Part shown: positions 24,689 through 32,678 of the stretch, piece after piece
How positions within the stretch are numbered: position 1 is the stretch's first letter
Layout: each line of letters begins with the position of its first letter
Assembly: GCA_910584475.1 (NCBI GenBank)
Contig: CAJUBD010000003.1
Coordinates: 124,001-188,000 of the forward strand
Reading direction: 5' to 3'
Length of the DNA: 64,000 nucleotides
DNA from: an uncultured Treponema sp.
Lineage (GTDB): Bacteria > Spirochaetota > Spirochaetia > Treponematales > Treponemataceae
The notes under the pieces: model-generated
What the model saw: the letters and a program-made list of their open reading frames with translations, nothing else
Database searches by the model: none
What the model was told of the DNA's origin: nothing
Made by a program: the position numbers and the translations under genes

Positions 24689-25891
24689 TTAAAGTCCAAG
24701 AATAGAGGCATTGGCAGCATCAAGTTCTTTCTGAACATCCGCGCCATCCCAAATATTTTTGGAAGCGTTCGCCATGGCTTCCCAGAATGCGCCCATCTGC
24801 GGAATTGAAGGCATCGGGAACGCGTAGTTGAGCTGCTCGATAAAGCCGGGCATATACGGGCTGTCGACTTTTACGTCAATCGAGGGCATCGCTTCAGTGA
24901 TGTCAAATCGCAATTTCTGCATTTCGGGCGTAAGAAGGAATTCGGCAAAGTCGGCCGCTTCTTCCGGATGCTCGGAATAAGCCGAAACGAACATCGCGCG
25001 CGTTCCGCTGAAAGAAGCGCAAGGCTTGTTGTCGCCAGGAAGAGACGGAAGAGGAGCGACTCCAAAGTTTACGCCGGCATCCTGGAACGGCTTTACATTC
25101 CACAATCCAGTGATGTGCATCGCGGCAGAACCAGCGGCAAAAGCCGAGTCTGCGACAGAAGTAGTAAGGTCGGCGGCAGGAACATTCAAAGCCGGGCGAA
25201 GAGCAGTCTGGAAGAATTTCATTCCGTTCACAGCGTCAGGCGTGTTCAAACCAGAGCTGGAAGTGTCGTCGCCAGTCGCGCCGAAAAGGCGGTTTCCGTT
25301 CGCAGTGACGAAAACGATCGTATAATATCCGTTGCCAACGTCCATTACAAATCCGTATTTTCCAGAATTCGCGGCATTGAAATTTTTCGCGAATGTCGCC
25401 AAGTCTTCCCAAGTTTTGGGAACTTCATTGTCTTTGATGTAATCTTTGTTATAGAACAAAGCGTAGGTTTCCGCAGAAGCAGGATATCCGTACATCGTGC
25501 CTTTGTAGGTGAGAGCCTGTGAGCAAGCGCCGAGAACCTGGCTTTTGATTTTTTCAGGATTGCGAGTAGTGGCAACGTGACCGCTGTTTACCAATTCGCC
25601 CAATTTGTCGTGCGGAGCCGCGAACAAATCAGGTCCTACTCCAGCAGGACCGTCCAGCGCAATTTGACCAGAAGAATCTCCCAATTCGACATGAACATAT
25701 TTTATTGTCACATTCGGATGCAATTTCGTGTAAGCTTCCCCAGCTTGCTGGATAAACTGGTCAGGACCATTGTCCGATTCCCAAACTGTAAGCGTGACCG
25801 CATCGTTTCCGCCATTATTGGATTTTTTAGAACAGCCGGCAAGCGCAAAAACTGCGGCTACTGCCGCTCCCAACAACAATAATTTTTTCAT
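24689..25891 (-). CDS. ganS: Galacto-oligosaccharide-binding lipoprotein, GanS/MalE type
   Basis: 400 aa, AAGGAGG site. Signal peptide with lipobox FALAGC (Cys20), then the family 1 binding-protein fold: VTLTVWESDNGPDQFIQQAG, GVGPDLFAAPHDKLGELV, YGYPASAETYALFYNKD (maltodextrin-binding-like hinge block) and MPSIPQMGAFWEAMA near the end. Closest in layout to MalE/GanS (CycB). First gene of the operon ganS-ganP-ganQ; no beta-galactosidase (ganA) and no ATPase in the window. Confidence 0.88.
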   Translation of the reverse strand: MKKLLLLGAAVAAVFALAGCSKKSNNGGNDAVTLTVWESDNGPDQFIQQAGEAYTKLHPNVTIKYVHVELGDSSGQIALDGPAGVGPDLFAAPHDKLGELVNSGHVATTRNPEKIKSQVLGACSQALTYKGTMYGYPASAETYALFYNKDYIKDNEVPKTWEDLATFAKNFNAANSGKYGFVMDVGNGYYTIVFVTANGNRLFGATGDDTSSSGLNTPDAVNGMKFFQTALRPALNVPAADLTTSVADSAFAAGSAAMHITGLWNVKPFQDAGVNFGVAPLPSLPGDNKPCASFSGTRAMFVSAYSEHPEEAADFAEFLLTPEMQKLRFDITEAMPSIDVKVDSPYMPGFIEQLNYAFPMPSIPQMGAFWEAMANASKNIWDGADVQKELDAANASILGL

Positions 25892-26218
25892 AAAAATGCC
25901 TCCTTAATTTATGAAAAAGTTATAATTTATATTCAATCCATTTTTAAACGGATTGAATTCCCCCTTATAAATTAAGTCCGCAGGAAACATCAGTTTCCGA
26001 GGAACTTAATTTCGCCCGCGTTAGCAACTTTTTGCGACGCGGACAAGTACAAAATAGATTGTCGGGTCAAGCCCGACAATGACAAATAAGCGAGTTTTGG
26101 AACAAAACTCGAAGTTAAAATTGGCACAGTATTTTTGTGCCAACTTTAAACGCTCGATTTTCTATATTGAACCATTATACACGGATTTTTTTATTTTGTC
26201 AATTTTTTTTTCAAAAAT
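25892..26218. other. Intergenic stretch with hairpin element
   Basis: No gene. A hairpin ATTCAATCC/GGATTGAAT at 25931-25958 in the ganS leader is followed by the element copy at 25963-26155. Confidence 0.6.
25963..26155 (+). repeat. Modular hairpin element, copy g
   Basis: M1 variant (about 25974-26008, inner stem GGAAAC/GTTTCC), M2 variant (about 26013-26043), ATTGTCGGG/CCCGACAAT module (26058-26080), M3 (26090-26111) and M4 (26114-26149, arms TAAAATTGGCAC and GTGCCAACTTTA), ending TTTAAACGCTC. Confidence 0.75.
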
Positions 26219-27880
26219 TTATTCTGTGCGAGCAGCATGCATCATTTTCTTTTTATGATACATTTCGGTGTCGGCGCGATTGAAGACATCTTGATAATTT
26301 TTGTCTTCGTTTGGAACGAACGCCGCCATTCCATAAGCGAGCGAAACGCGCACTTCATCCTCACGAGACTTCTCTTCGTCTTCCTTCAAAACCTTGGCGA
26401 AATTTTCTATTATCAAATTGCGGGCTTCGTATTCCACGCCTTGCAAAAGTGCGACAAATTCATCTCCGCCAATTCTGAAAACAGTGCTGTACGGAAACGA
26501 ACGGCAAATTAGCGCGCACGCTTTTTTTATTGCGTTGTCGCCGGCATTGTGTCCGTATTCATCGTTGATTTGTTTCAAGTGATTCAAGTCGCACATCACT
26601 ACGGCGAATTCCGCAGTGCCAGCGGCAATTTGCTTTTCCAAATTTTCTGTCATAAGTTTGTACGAAGCGACATTCTTCACTTTCGTAAGCGAATCTTGAT
26701 ATGCGAGCGTTTCCATATTCGAAGTGTACTTTCGCAAATGATTCATAATCGTCTTGAATCCGCGCACAAGAATGCCGATTTCGTCGTCAGTTTCCTTAGG
26801 CAAATCCACATCAAAATTTCCTGAAGCAAGCGAGTTTGCCGCCACGCTCAAATCTTCGATCGGTTGCGCGATATGGTAGGCGACATTTACAGCAATTATC
26901 ACGAAAACAGAACCAAGCAAAGCCGTAAGAGCGAAAATCAGAACCACCGCATTTATCCTGTCGGCGTAAACTTCCGAATAATTGTCGTGCAAAACCATTT
27001 TCATTCCGTTGCGCAGCGTCACAAACGACATCACGCTGTCGATTCTGTTCGCCTTGTAGCGAATGATTTTTTTGCCAGTGCTTGCCACACCCAGCAAATC
27101 AGCGTTTTCAATTATGTCGTAGATTTCATCGCCGTGTCCGCTCGCGCCGCCGTTTATGAATTCATCATGATAATGAATTTTTCCGTCCGCGCTTTTTAGA
27201 TACGCAGAGCCAGATTTGTTGAAGACGATTTTGCTCACGGAATCCACCATTATCTTAAAGTCAATGTCGATTCCTGCGATTCCCAAAAGTGTTCCATCCT
27301 TGAAAAAAGGCACTACATAGGAAATCATATAGCAATCCAAATTCTTGTTTTGATACGGCTCCATCCAAGTGCCTTTTTCATTCGCCACGGGAATATAAAA
27401 CCAGCCGACATGCTCGATATCCGAAGGCGCGTATGCGCGAATGTCGGTGAGTTCCACTGGCGCAAGAACGCCGCGTTTGTCAAGGCGATAAATGAAACCG
27501 TCAATTCCATCAATCAAATCAGGATTGAACGAAACATAATGCGAGACAACCCCGTCCATCGAATTTGCCATCGCAAAAAACAAACTGTCCGCTTCTTCCA
27601 AAATTTTTTTTCGGTAAACCGCGTCGCGAGCCATTTCCGGCCGCTCGAATTTGTTCTCCAAAAGAATCGCGATGTTGTTCACCGCGTCCTCGATGCGAAC
27701 GAACATCTGGTCGGTTTTCTTGCCTTCGCTTTCGCAAAGCAAATTCATCTTAGAAGCGATGCTTTCATTCAAAATGCGCGTGAGGCTGATGTACGCGAAC
27801 AATGCGGAAGCCGTGGAAAGCAGGAAAATGCACAGAAAAACCAAAAGAATTATTTTTGCCTTCAGCGAATGAAATTTCAT
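26219..27880 (-). CDS. Membrane diguanylate cyclase with Cache sensor and HAMP
   Basis: 553 aa. TM1 at about 9-30, a periplasmic double-Cache-like sensor (about 31-300; VGWFYIPVANEKGTWMEPYQ and GIAGIDIDFKIM are typical blocks), TM2 at about 305-330, HAMP (about 330-385) and a GGDEF domain with intact GGDEF at 471-475 (RIGGDEF). The inhibitory RxxD motif expected just before it is missing, so product feedback is unlikely. Makes c-di-GMP in response to an extracellular ligand; Cache ligands are often amino or carboxylic acids. Alone between the galactan locus and an ATP-grasp gene. A hairpin element lies directly upstream and its edge (TTAAGGA) serves as ribosome-binding site. Confidence 0.88.
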   Translation of the reverse strand: MKFHSLKAKIILLVFLCIFLLSTASALFAYISLTRILNESIASKMNLLCESEGKKTDQMFVRIEDAVNNIAILLENKFERPEMARDAVYRKKILEEADSLFFAMANSMDGVVSHYVSFNPDLIDGIDGFIYRLDKRGVLAPVELTDIRAYAPSDIEHVGWFYIPVANEKGTWMEPYQNKNLDCYMISYVVPFFKDGTLLGIAGIDIDFKIMVDSVSKIVFNKSGSAYLKSADGKIHYHDEFINGGASGHGDEIYDIIENADLLGVASTGKKIIRYKANRIDSVMSFVTLRNGMKMVLHDNYSEVYADRINAVVLIFALTALLGSVFVIIAVNVAYHIAQPIEDLSVAANSLASGNFDVDLPKETDDEIGILVRGFKTIMNHLRKYTSNMETLAYQDSLTKVKNVASYKLMTENLEKQIAAGTAEFAVVMCDLNHLKQINDEYGHNAGDNAIKKACALICRSFPYSTVFRIGGDEFVALLQGVEYEARNLIIENFAKVLKEDEEKSREDEVRVSLAYGMAAFVPNEDKNYQDVFNRADTEMYHKKKMMHAARTE

Positions 27881-27888
27881 ATTTTTTT

Positions 27889-28320
27889 CCTTAATTTTTT
27901 AACGATGAAATACTTTCAACTTTTACATCGTTAAAAAATGTGCTTTCGCAACAGCGTGTCTTCGCAACGAGCGCGTATCGCGAAGTTTCAAGCGGAAAGC
28001 GCAATGTATAAACGAGTTTTGAAACAAAACTCGAAGCTAAAATCCGCGCGCTATTTCAGCGCAGATTTTAAACATTCCTTAATTTGCGACAGTGAGCGAA
28101 TTATCAAATTCGAGAACGGTCGCAAACGCAACTTCGCAATGAAATGAGAAGTTGCAGTCAATGAGCGAGTTTTGGAACAAAACTCGAAGTTAAAATCCGC
28201 ACGCTATTTCAGCGCGGATTTTAAACGCTCCTTATAAATTAAGTCCGCAGGAAATTTCAGTTTCCGAGAAACTTAATTTCGCTCGCGGAAGCAGATTCCC
28301 GTGTCAAGCACGGAAATGAC
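27889..28320 (+). repeat. Modular hairpin elements, copy h (three tandem units)
   Basis: Fills the 27881-28369 gap. h1 27889-28082: M1 with TTAACGATG/CATCGTTAA arms, an enlarged M2, M3 28013-28033, M4 28038-28073. h2 28076-28232: M1 with TTTGCGAC/GTCGCAAA arms, M2 28127-28154 (GCAACTTC/GAAGTTGC), M3 28166-28186, M4 28190-28224. h3 28229-28320: M1 variant and a module with TTCCCGTG/CACGGAA. h1 and h2 have identical linkers but different M1 and M2 stems. Confidence 0.8.
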
Positions 28321-28369
28321 AGATTTCAATGTTTTCGACGCATCTCAATCATCGCTGGCTTCCACAATT

Positions 28370-29560
28370 TTATTTTTTCGCCAAGACGAAATCCAAGAAT
28401 TCGTTTTTTTCCAATTCGGTCTTCGCCTTGATTGTGTACATTTGGTTTCCCATCGTCGCCGAAATTGCCTCGGGCATGCGCTCGCACATCACGAGAGAAT
28501 CACCGTATTTTTGAACGACTTCTTCGTGCGAATGAACATATTCGTGGCAATCGCGCCTCGCGGCGTAAACGCAAAAATTGTGCTCGCCGCTGTCGGGCAA
28601 AATGCGCTTGTCGTGCACGACCATATCCGCCCAAATCTGATAGACATCGGTAGAATGCGCGAAATCCATCATGTCGGGAGTGTAGCCGCCCGCCGGCCGC
28701 ATGTTCACTTCCAGCCCCGCAAAATCGCCGACATTTCCAATTCCTTTTTTCGCCTTTGTGAGCCGAAAAAATTCCATGTGCGCGAAACGGCTTTTTACGC
28801 CGAACGACTTCAGCGCGGCGCGTCCGAATTTTCGCAATTGCGCCGGAACTTCGGGAATGGTAAAATACGACAAGTCGAGCTTTTTATTCACCACGTCCAT
28901 CACGGAAGGCGGAAAAACGCTCGAGCTTTCAAAAAGCGGCTCGCCTTTGCTGTCGGCAATCACATCGTAGGAATAAATGTCGCCCGTGATAAATTCTTCC
29001 ATTATATATTGAACTTCAGGCGGATTTTCAAAAAATTTTTCAAAATCTTCTTCGCAAGAAATCTTCCAAGTGTCCAATGCACCCACACCATTGTCGGGCT
29101 TTACTATGACAGGAAATCCAACCTCGTCAAGGAATTTTTTCGCCTCGGACTTCGTGGAAATCTTGTGGCAACGAGCACTCGGGATTTTCGCCGCCGCGTA
29201 GAATTTTTTCATATTGAATTTGTGCTTCCAATTTGCGATTTCGTCCACGCCGATTCCTGTCACAATGTTGAAATCGCTGCGAAGATGCGCATCCTGTTCC
29301 AGCCAATATTCGTTGTTGGATTCAAGCCAATCGATTTTGCCATATTTGAACGCGAAGAAAGCCACCGCGCGATACATTTTGTCGTAATCTTCCATATCAT
29401 TCACAAAATAATATTCCGTGAGACATTCTTGCAACTGAGGCTCAAGCGTATAATATGGCGCGTCGCCAATGCCCAAAACATTCACGCCATTTCTTTTGAG
29501 ACGCTCGCAAAAATTCCAATAAGTATGCGGAAAATTCGGAGAAATAAAAATAAAATTCAT
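28370..29560 (-). CDS. ATP-grasp enzyme of unknown substrate
   Basis: 396 aa. ATP-grasp ligases join a carboxylate to an amine or thiol through an acylphosphate. Visible: the N-terminal preATP-grasp domain (NFIFISPNFPHTYWNFCERL), KFNMKKFYAAAKIPSARCH, the nucleotide-binding VGFPVIVKPDNGVGA, MEEFITGDIYSYDV, and the metal-binding end GLEVNMRPAGG. Resembles carbamoyl-phosphate-synthase-like ATP-grasp proteins used in peptide or small-molecule ligation; substrate unknown. Start chosen because a -35/-10 pair places transcription at the ATG (leaderless). It follows the aryl-polyene-like block on the same strand but has its own promoter. Confidence 0.8.
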   Translation of the reverse strand: MNFIFISPNFPHTYWNFCERLKRNGVNVLGIGDAPYYTLEPQLQECLTEYYFVNDMEDYDKMYRAVAFFAFKYGKIDWLESNNEYWLEQDAHLRSDFNIVTGIGVDEIANWKHKFNMKKFYAAAKIPSARCHKISTKSEAKKFLDEVGFPVIVKPDNGVGALDTWKISCEEDFEKFFENPPEVQYIMEEFITGDIYSYDVIADSKGEPLFESSSVFPPSVMDVVNKKLDLSYFTIPEVPAQLRKFGRAALKSFGVKSRFAHMEFFRLTKAKKGIGNVGDFAGLEVNMRPAGGYTPDMMDFAHSTDVYQIWADMVVHDKRILPDSGEHNFCVYAARRDCHEYVHSHEEVVQKYGDSLVMCERMPEAISATMGNQMYTIKAKTELEKNEFLDFVLAKK

Positions 29561-29567
29561 AAGAATA

Positions 29568-29596
29568 ATTTTAACGAAAAACGAAACATTTTGCAA
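29568..29596 (-). promoter_or_regulatory. Promoter of the ATP-grasp gene (leaderless)
   Basis: On the minus strand TTGCAA (29591-29596), 17-nt spacer, TAAAAT (29568-29573), then 7 nt to the ATG. Confidence 0.6.
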
Positions 29597-29768
29597 CAAG
29601 TTTGCAGACGAAGAAGCGTATTCAACGGGAAAGGCGGAAAGCGCAGACAAAAATTCTCGCTACAAAGAGAAGCGGAGTCGGACAGAAATTTTCTGCTTCA
29701 TTATAGAAAAAGAATTGCGCGAATATTTGAAAAAGTAAAATGGAAGCTCATGCACGAACAAAAGCAAA

Positions 29769-29933
29769 CAAACCGCGTTAGCAACTTGTCGCGACGCGGG
29801 CAAGTACAAAATAGATTGTCGGGTCAAGCCCGACAATGACAAATAGGCGAGTTTCTGGTAATGTGCTCCGCACCGACAAACTCGAAGGTAAAGTTGGCAC
29901 AGCATTCTTGTGGCAATTTTAAACGCTCGCTTT
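29769..29933 (+). repeat. Modular hairpin element, copy i
   Basis: M2 variant (29771-29800), ATTGTCGGG/CCCGACAAT module (29815-29836), enlarged M3 (29848-29884) and M4 (29888-29922, with TTGGCAC/GTGGCAA), ending TTTAAACGCTC. Confidence 0.65.
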
Positions 29934-29996
29934 TCGCAATTGGAAAAATCAACATACCTCGACGCAAGCGTCAGGGTATGAAACCCTCCGAACCAA

Positions 29997-30443
29997 TCAA
30001 TTTTTGCGAATTATCGCCTCGACTTTTTCCGTGAAAATTTTCGGGCAGACGAAAAGCGTCTCACCTTCCGGCATTTTCACCGCCATTTGCGTCGTCTCCG
30101 CCTTAGTTACGATTTGACCAGTCTTGAGACTGCGGATTTCATATTTTATGCGAATACGATTTTCCCATTCGATGAGCGTCGCTCTTACAATCGCTTCTTC
30201 TTCAAATTGCAATGAGCGGATATATTTGAGACTGAGCGTCGTGACCGGAAACATAAAATTCGTCGCGACCATTTCATTGTAACCGTAACCGATTTTGTCG
30301 AGCAAATTGCAACGCGCCACTTCCAAAAATTTCACATAGTTTCCGTGGTAAACGACATTCATGCTGTCCACGTCAAAAAATTCCGCGCGGATTTTCGTTT
30401 CAAAGCTGATTGCGTTCTTTGAGACTTCAAGTTCATTTTCCAT
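29997..30443 (-). CDS. 4HBT-family acyl thioesterase (ApeK-like)
   Basis: 148 aa hot-dog protein. FDVDSMNVVYHGNYVKFLEVAR is the YbgC-type catalytic block with the Asp that activates water. Probably releases an acyl chain from ACP or CoA. Last gene of a minus-strand block whose order (ACP, ACP, ligase, dehydratase, glycosyltransferase, acyltransferase, thioesterase) is that of aryl-polyene clusters, where ApeK holds this place. The start follows a GGGAG site; the longer frame upstream is encoded by a repeat and rejected. Confidence 0.85.
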   Translation of the reverse strand: MENELEVSKNAISFETKIRAEFFDVDSMNVVYHGNYVKFLEVARCNLLDKIGYGYNEMVATNFMFPVTTLSLKYIRSLQFEEEAIVRATLIEWENRIRIKYEIRSLKTGQIVTKAETTQMAVKMPEGETLFVCPKIFTEKVEAIIRKN

Positions 30444-30458
30444 TTTTTCTCCCTCTTT

Positions 30459-30524
30459 GTCATTCCCGTACCTGCCACGGGAATCTAATTTATAAATAGA
30501 TTGTCGTGGCAAGCACGACAATGA
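30459..30524. repeat. Paired small inverted repeats (copy j)
   Basis: ATTCCCGT/ACGGGAAT and ATTGTCGT/CACGACAAT hairpins in tandem between the acyltransferase and thioesterase genes, members of the same module class as the ATTGTCGGG repeats. Confidence 0.55.
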
Positions 30525-30530
30525 AATTTT

Positions 30531-31505
30531 TCAATTTTCCGAATTTGGAAACGCCCAAAAATCAAAAAAATTATACCATTGATACGGATACATTTTGCAG
30601 AAATCTTCGAGCGTCCGAGCATATTCGGCGCAAAGATTTCTTATGCATACTTCGCGTTTTTTGCGTGATGCAGAAATTTCCGTCCGCGCTTTCTTCACAT
30701 ACATTTCGAATTTGCGCGAAAAAAACAAATTCTTTTTTTTAAATCCAAATATAAAATAAACTGGCACCTCCAAAAGCAACGCCAGCAAAAACGCCCCGTA
30801 AGAAAACGGCGCGCTCTTTCCCAAAAAATCCTGCGCCACGATTTTTCCCGAAGCGTTTTTTGAAAGTCTGTCGCCAGCGCAAACGACAAGTCCGCCGCGC
30901 GAAATCGTGTCCATAAATTTTTCCATAGTGGCAGGCGTGATTTCATCGATGCTTACAGTATTTTCAAAAAATTGCGGCGCGATTTGCCGCAAAGTTTTTG
31001 AAAAATTGGAAGAAACCTCTTTGTCGGAAATAACGGTCAGCGCGACTTCGCTTTGCACGCCCATTTTGTGCGCGTTGGCGAGCGAGCGCAAAATTTCAAA
31101 ATTACCCAAATGCGAAATGAAAATGAACGCGCCGCGTTTTTCGTTGAGCTGCGAAATCAATTCGTGAACGTCATCATCATGAAAGCAAATATTTTCAAAT
31201 GGAATTGGATTTTTGGAATTCGTCCAGCAATCTATTTTCTCGCCAAGACTTATGGCAAACGAAGTCAACTGCCTGAGCGGCCTTATTTTTAAATTTGGAT
31301 TGCATTTCTTTAAAATTTTTTGATAACGAATCGCCTCGCATCGCGCACGCCGATCAAAAATAAAATAAAAAACCGAAACGCACCACGCGATGAAATTCAC
31401 AAGAAATCTGGGAAAATGCTTCAAACACCAAAACGTCAGCAAATAGGGAAACATAGAACGCGCGACTTCCTTTTTGTCAAACCATTGGATGCCTTCTTTT
31501 TTCAT
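30531..31505 (-). CDS. LPLAT/LpxL-like acyltransferase (second half of ApeJ function)
   Basis: 324 aa from the ATG that follows the stop of the upstream gene by 2 nt. A hydrophobic anchor (about 18-50) precedes the catalytic SHLGNFE block (H-x-x-x-x-E in place of HxxxxD/E) and CAGDRLSK, both typical of the LpxL/lipid A acyltransferase family. Probably transfers an acyl chain from ACP to a lipid acceptor at the inner membrane. In most aryl-polyene clusters the glycosyltransferase and this acyltransferase are one fused protein; here they are two adjacent genes. Confidence 0.82.
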   Translation of the reverse strand: MKKEGIQWFDKKEVARSMFPYLLTFWCLKHFPRFLVNFIAWCVSVFYFIFDRRARCEAIRYQKILKKCNPNLKIRPLRQLTSFAISLGEKIDCWTNSKNPIPFENICFHDDDVHELISQLNEKRGAFIFISHLGNFEILRSLANAHKMGVQSEVALTVISDKEVSSNFSKTLRQIAPQFFENTVSIDEITPATMEKFMDTISRGGLVVCAGDRLSKNASGKIVAQDFLGKSAPFSYGAFLLALLLEVPVYFIFGFKKKNLFFSRKFEMYVKKARTEISASRKKREVCIRNLCAEYARTLEDFCKMYPYQWYNFFDFWAFPNSEN

Positions 31506-31507
31506 TT

Positions 31508-32260
31508 TTATTTTTGAAGAACCTCGCGCTTTTTTCGCTCGCGCAAAATCGGATAGCGAATCCACATTCCCACCGTGAGCCGCGCGAACATGAGCGAAAT
31601 GTGAATATTGTCGCGAACCAAGCGAAAATTCGACTTGTTGTCAATAGGATATGTAACACGGACACTTTTGTAAATTACGGGAACGCCGCGCCAAATCATA
31701 CGCACCAAAATTTCCGAATCAAATCCCATATGCGTGTCAATCCAAGCGTGACGACAAATTTCGTAGAACGGTTCAACGGGATAAATGCGAAATCCACACA
31801 TCGCGTCTTTCATATCGCCAGTTTTGTCGAGCGTAACAAATCTCGAATATTTGTTGCTGATTTCTTTCGCCCTGAGCCTGGAAGCCGGAATTGATTTGTC
31901 GAATTCTGGAAAACCGCAAATGAGCGCGTCAGGATTTGATTTCGATTCCTGCAAAAAACCGTCGCAAGCCGTCGCATCGTGCTGACCGTCCGCATCGATT
32001 TGAAACAAATGCGTGATTCCCATTTTGCGCGCTTCCTTGATTCCTCGGCAAACCGAAAAGCCTTTTCCACGATTGCGCTTGTTCACGATGAGAACGATTT
32101 TAGGAAAACGAGCAATGATTTCGTTTATGAATTTTTTATTCTGCGAATCGTTTCCATCGTCTACTATAATAATCGGCAAACCGTATTTTTGCAACGAAGA
32201 AACGACTTGAACCAGCGAGCTTCCGTGATTGAAAACTGGAATTACAAAGCCCCACTGCAC
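31508..32260 (-). CDS. GT2 glycosyltransferase (first half of ApeJ function)
   Basis: 250 aa starting at GTG. FVIPVFNHGSSLVQVVSSL, IIIVDDGN, KRNRGKGFSVCRGI and FQIDADGQHD (the DxD metal site) identify a family 2, dolichol-phosphate-mannose-synthase-like transferase. Overlaps the end of the dehydratase gene by 19 nt. The only purine-rich stretch that can serve as a ribosome-binding site is a run of nine G located about 6 nt before the GTG, so its length could tune translation. A TGA directly precedes the GTG in frame, so no upstream start is possible. Confidence 0.85.
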   Translation of the reverse strand: MQWGFVIPVFNHGSSLVQVVSSLQKYGLPIIIVDDGNDSQNKKFINEIIARFPKIVLIVNKRNRGKGFSVCRGIKEARKMGITHLFQIDADGQHDATACDGFLQESKSNPDALICGFPEFDKSIPASRLRAKEISNKYSRFVTLDKTGDMKDAMCGFRIYPVEPFYEICRHAWIDTHMGFDSEILVRMIWRGVPVIYKSVRVTYPIDNKSNFRLVRDNIHISLMFARLTVGMWIRYPILRERKKREVLQK

Positions 32261-32643
32261 TCATACCCCCCCCCATCATCTTTCCCAACAAGTGCAAAGG
32301 TGCCCGTCGAATAAATTTTTTCGCCGTTCGCGCTGCTCAATTTGTATGTGACGGAATTTTTCTCAGAATTGAATTTTATGTTCATTCGGACGGTGGCGTT
32401 CGGAAAAATCGGCGCGCCGAATTTCGTGCGCTTTGTTTTGGAAAAATAAAGAGGAATGTCAAAATATTTTTTTGCGAAATGCGCCATCAAATCAATCTGT
32501 GCCACTGCGGGAAGCAGTTCGATTTCTGGAAAATGCCCTTCAAAAAAATCGCAATTTTCCGGCAAAGAAAATTCCAGCAAAATCGAATCGTCGTTTTTTT
32601 CGATTATTTTTTCAGGCGCAATGCCGTGCTTGGTCAAATACAT
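32242..32643 (-). CDS. Hot-dog 3-hydroxyacyl-ACP dehydratase (ApeI/FabZ-like)
   Basis: 133 aa. FEGHFPEIELLPAVAQIDLM is the FabZ/FabA-type active-site block (G-H-F-P with the catalytic His). Would dehydrate 3-hydroxyacyl-ACP to an enoyl or polyene intermediate. The end of the gene contains the G9 tract (32266-32274), coding for three Gly in DDGGGYEC; slippage would change only the last few residues. Start at 32643 has a TAGAAT box 6 nt before it and TTTACA 17 nt further up, inside the end of the ligase gene, suggesting an internal leaderless transcript. Confidence 0.82.
   Translation of the reverse strand: MYLTKHGIAPEKIIEKNDDSILLEFSLPENCDFFEGHFPEIELLPAVAQIDLMAHFAKKYFDIPLYFSKTKRTKFGAPIFPNATVRMNIKFNSEKNSVTYKLSSANGEKIYSTGTFALVGKDDGGGYECSGAL
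32266..32274 (-). repeat. Poly-G tract (G9) at a gene junction
   Basis: Nine consecutive C on the plus strand, i.e. G9 in the coding strand, between the dehydratase end and the GTG of the glycosyltransferase. Confidence 0.9.
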
Positions 32644-32649
32644 AGAAAC

Positions 32650-32678
32650 ATTCTATCGAATTATTCAACTTTTGTAAA
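32650..32678 (-). promoter_or_regulatory. Internal promoter of the dehydratase gene (leaderless)
   Basis: Minus strand TTTACA (32673-32678), 17-nt spacer, TAGAAT (32650-32655), 6 nt to the ATG. Confidence 0.5.

Larger units (their letters stand above)
29561..29996. other. Intergenic stretch with hairpin element and terminator
   Basis: No gene. Element copy i at 29769-29933, then a hairpin 29953-29980 (CATACC/GGTATG outer, GACGC/GCGTC inner arms) just after the thioesterase stop on the minus strand, probably its terminator. Confidence 0.6.

Noticed and set aside
28301..29839. A 512-codon open frame on the plus strand
   Set aside because: It is antisense to the ATP-grasp gene, starts in a hairpin element and ends in another; the minus-strand frame has clear family motifs and a promoter.
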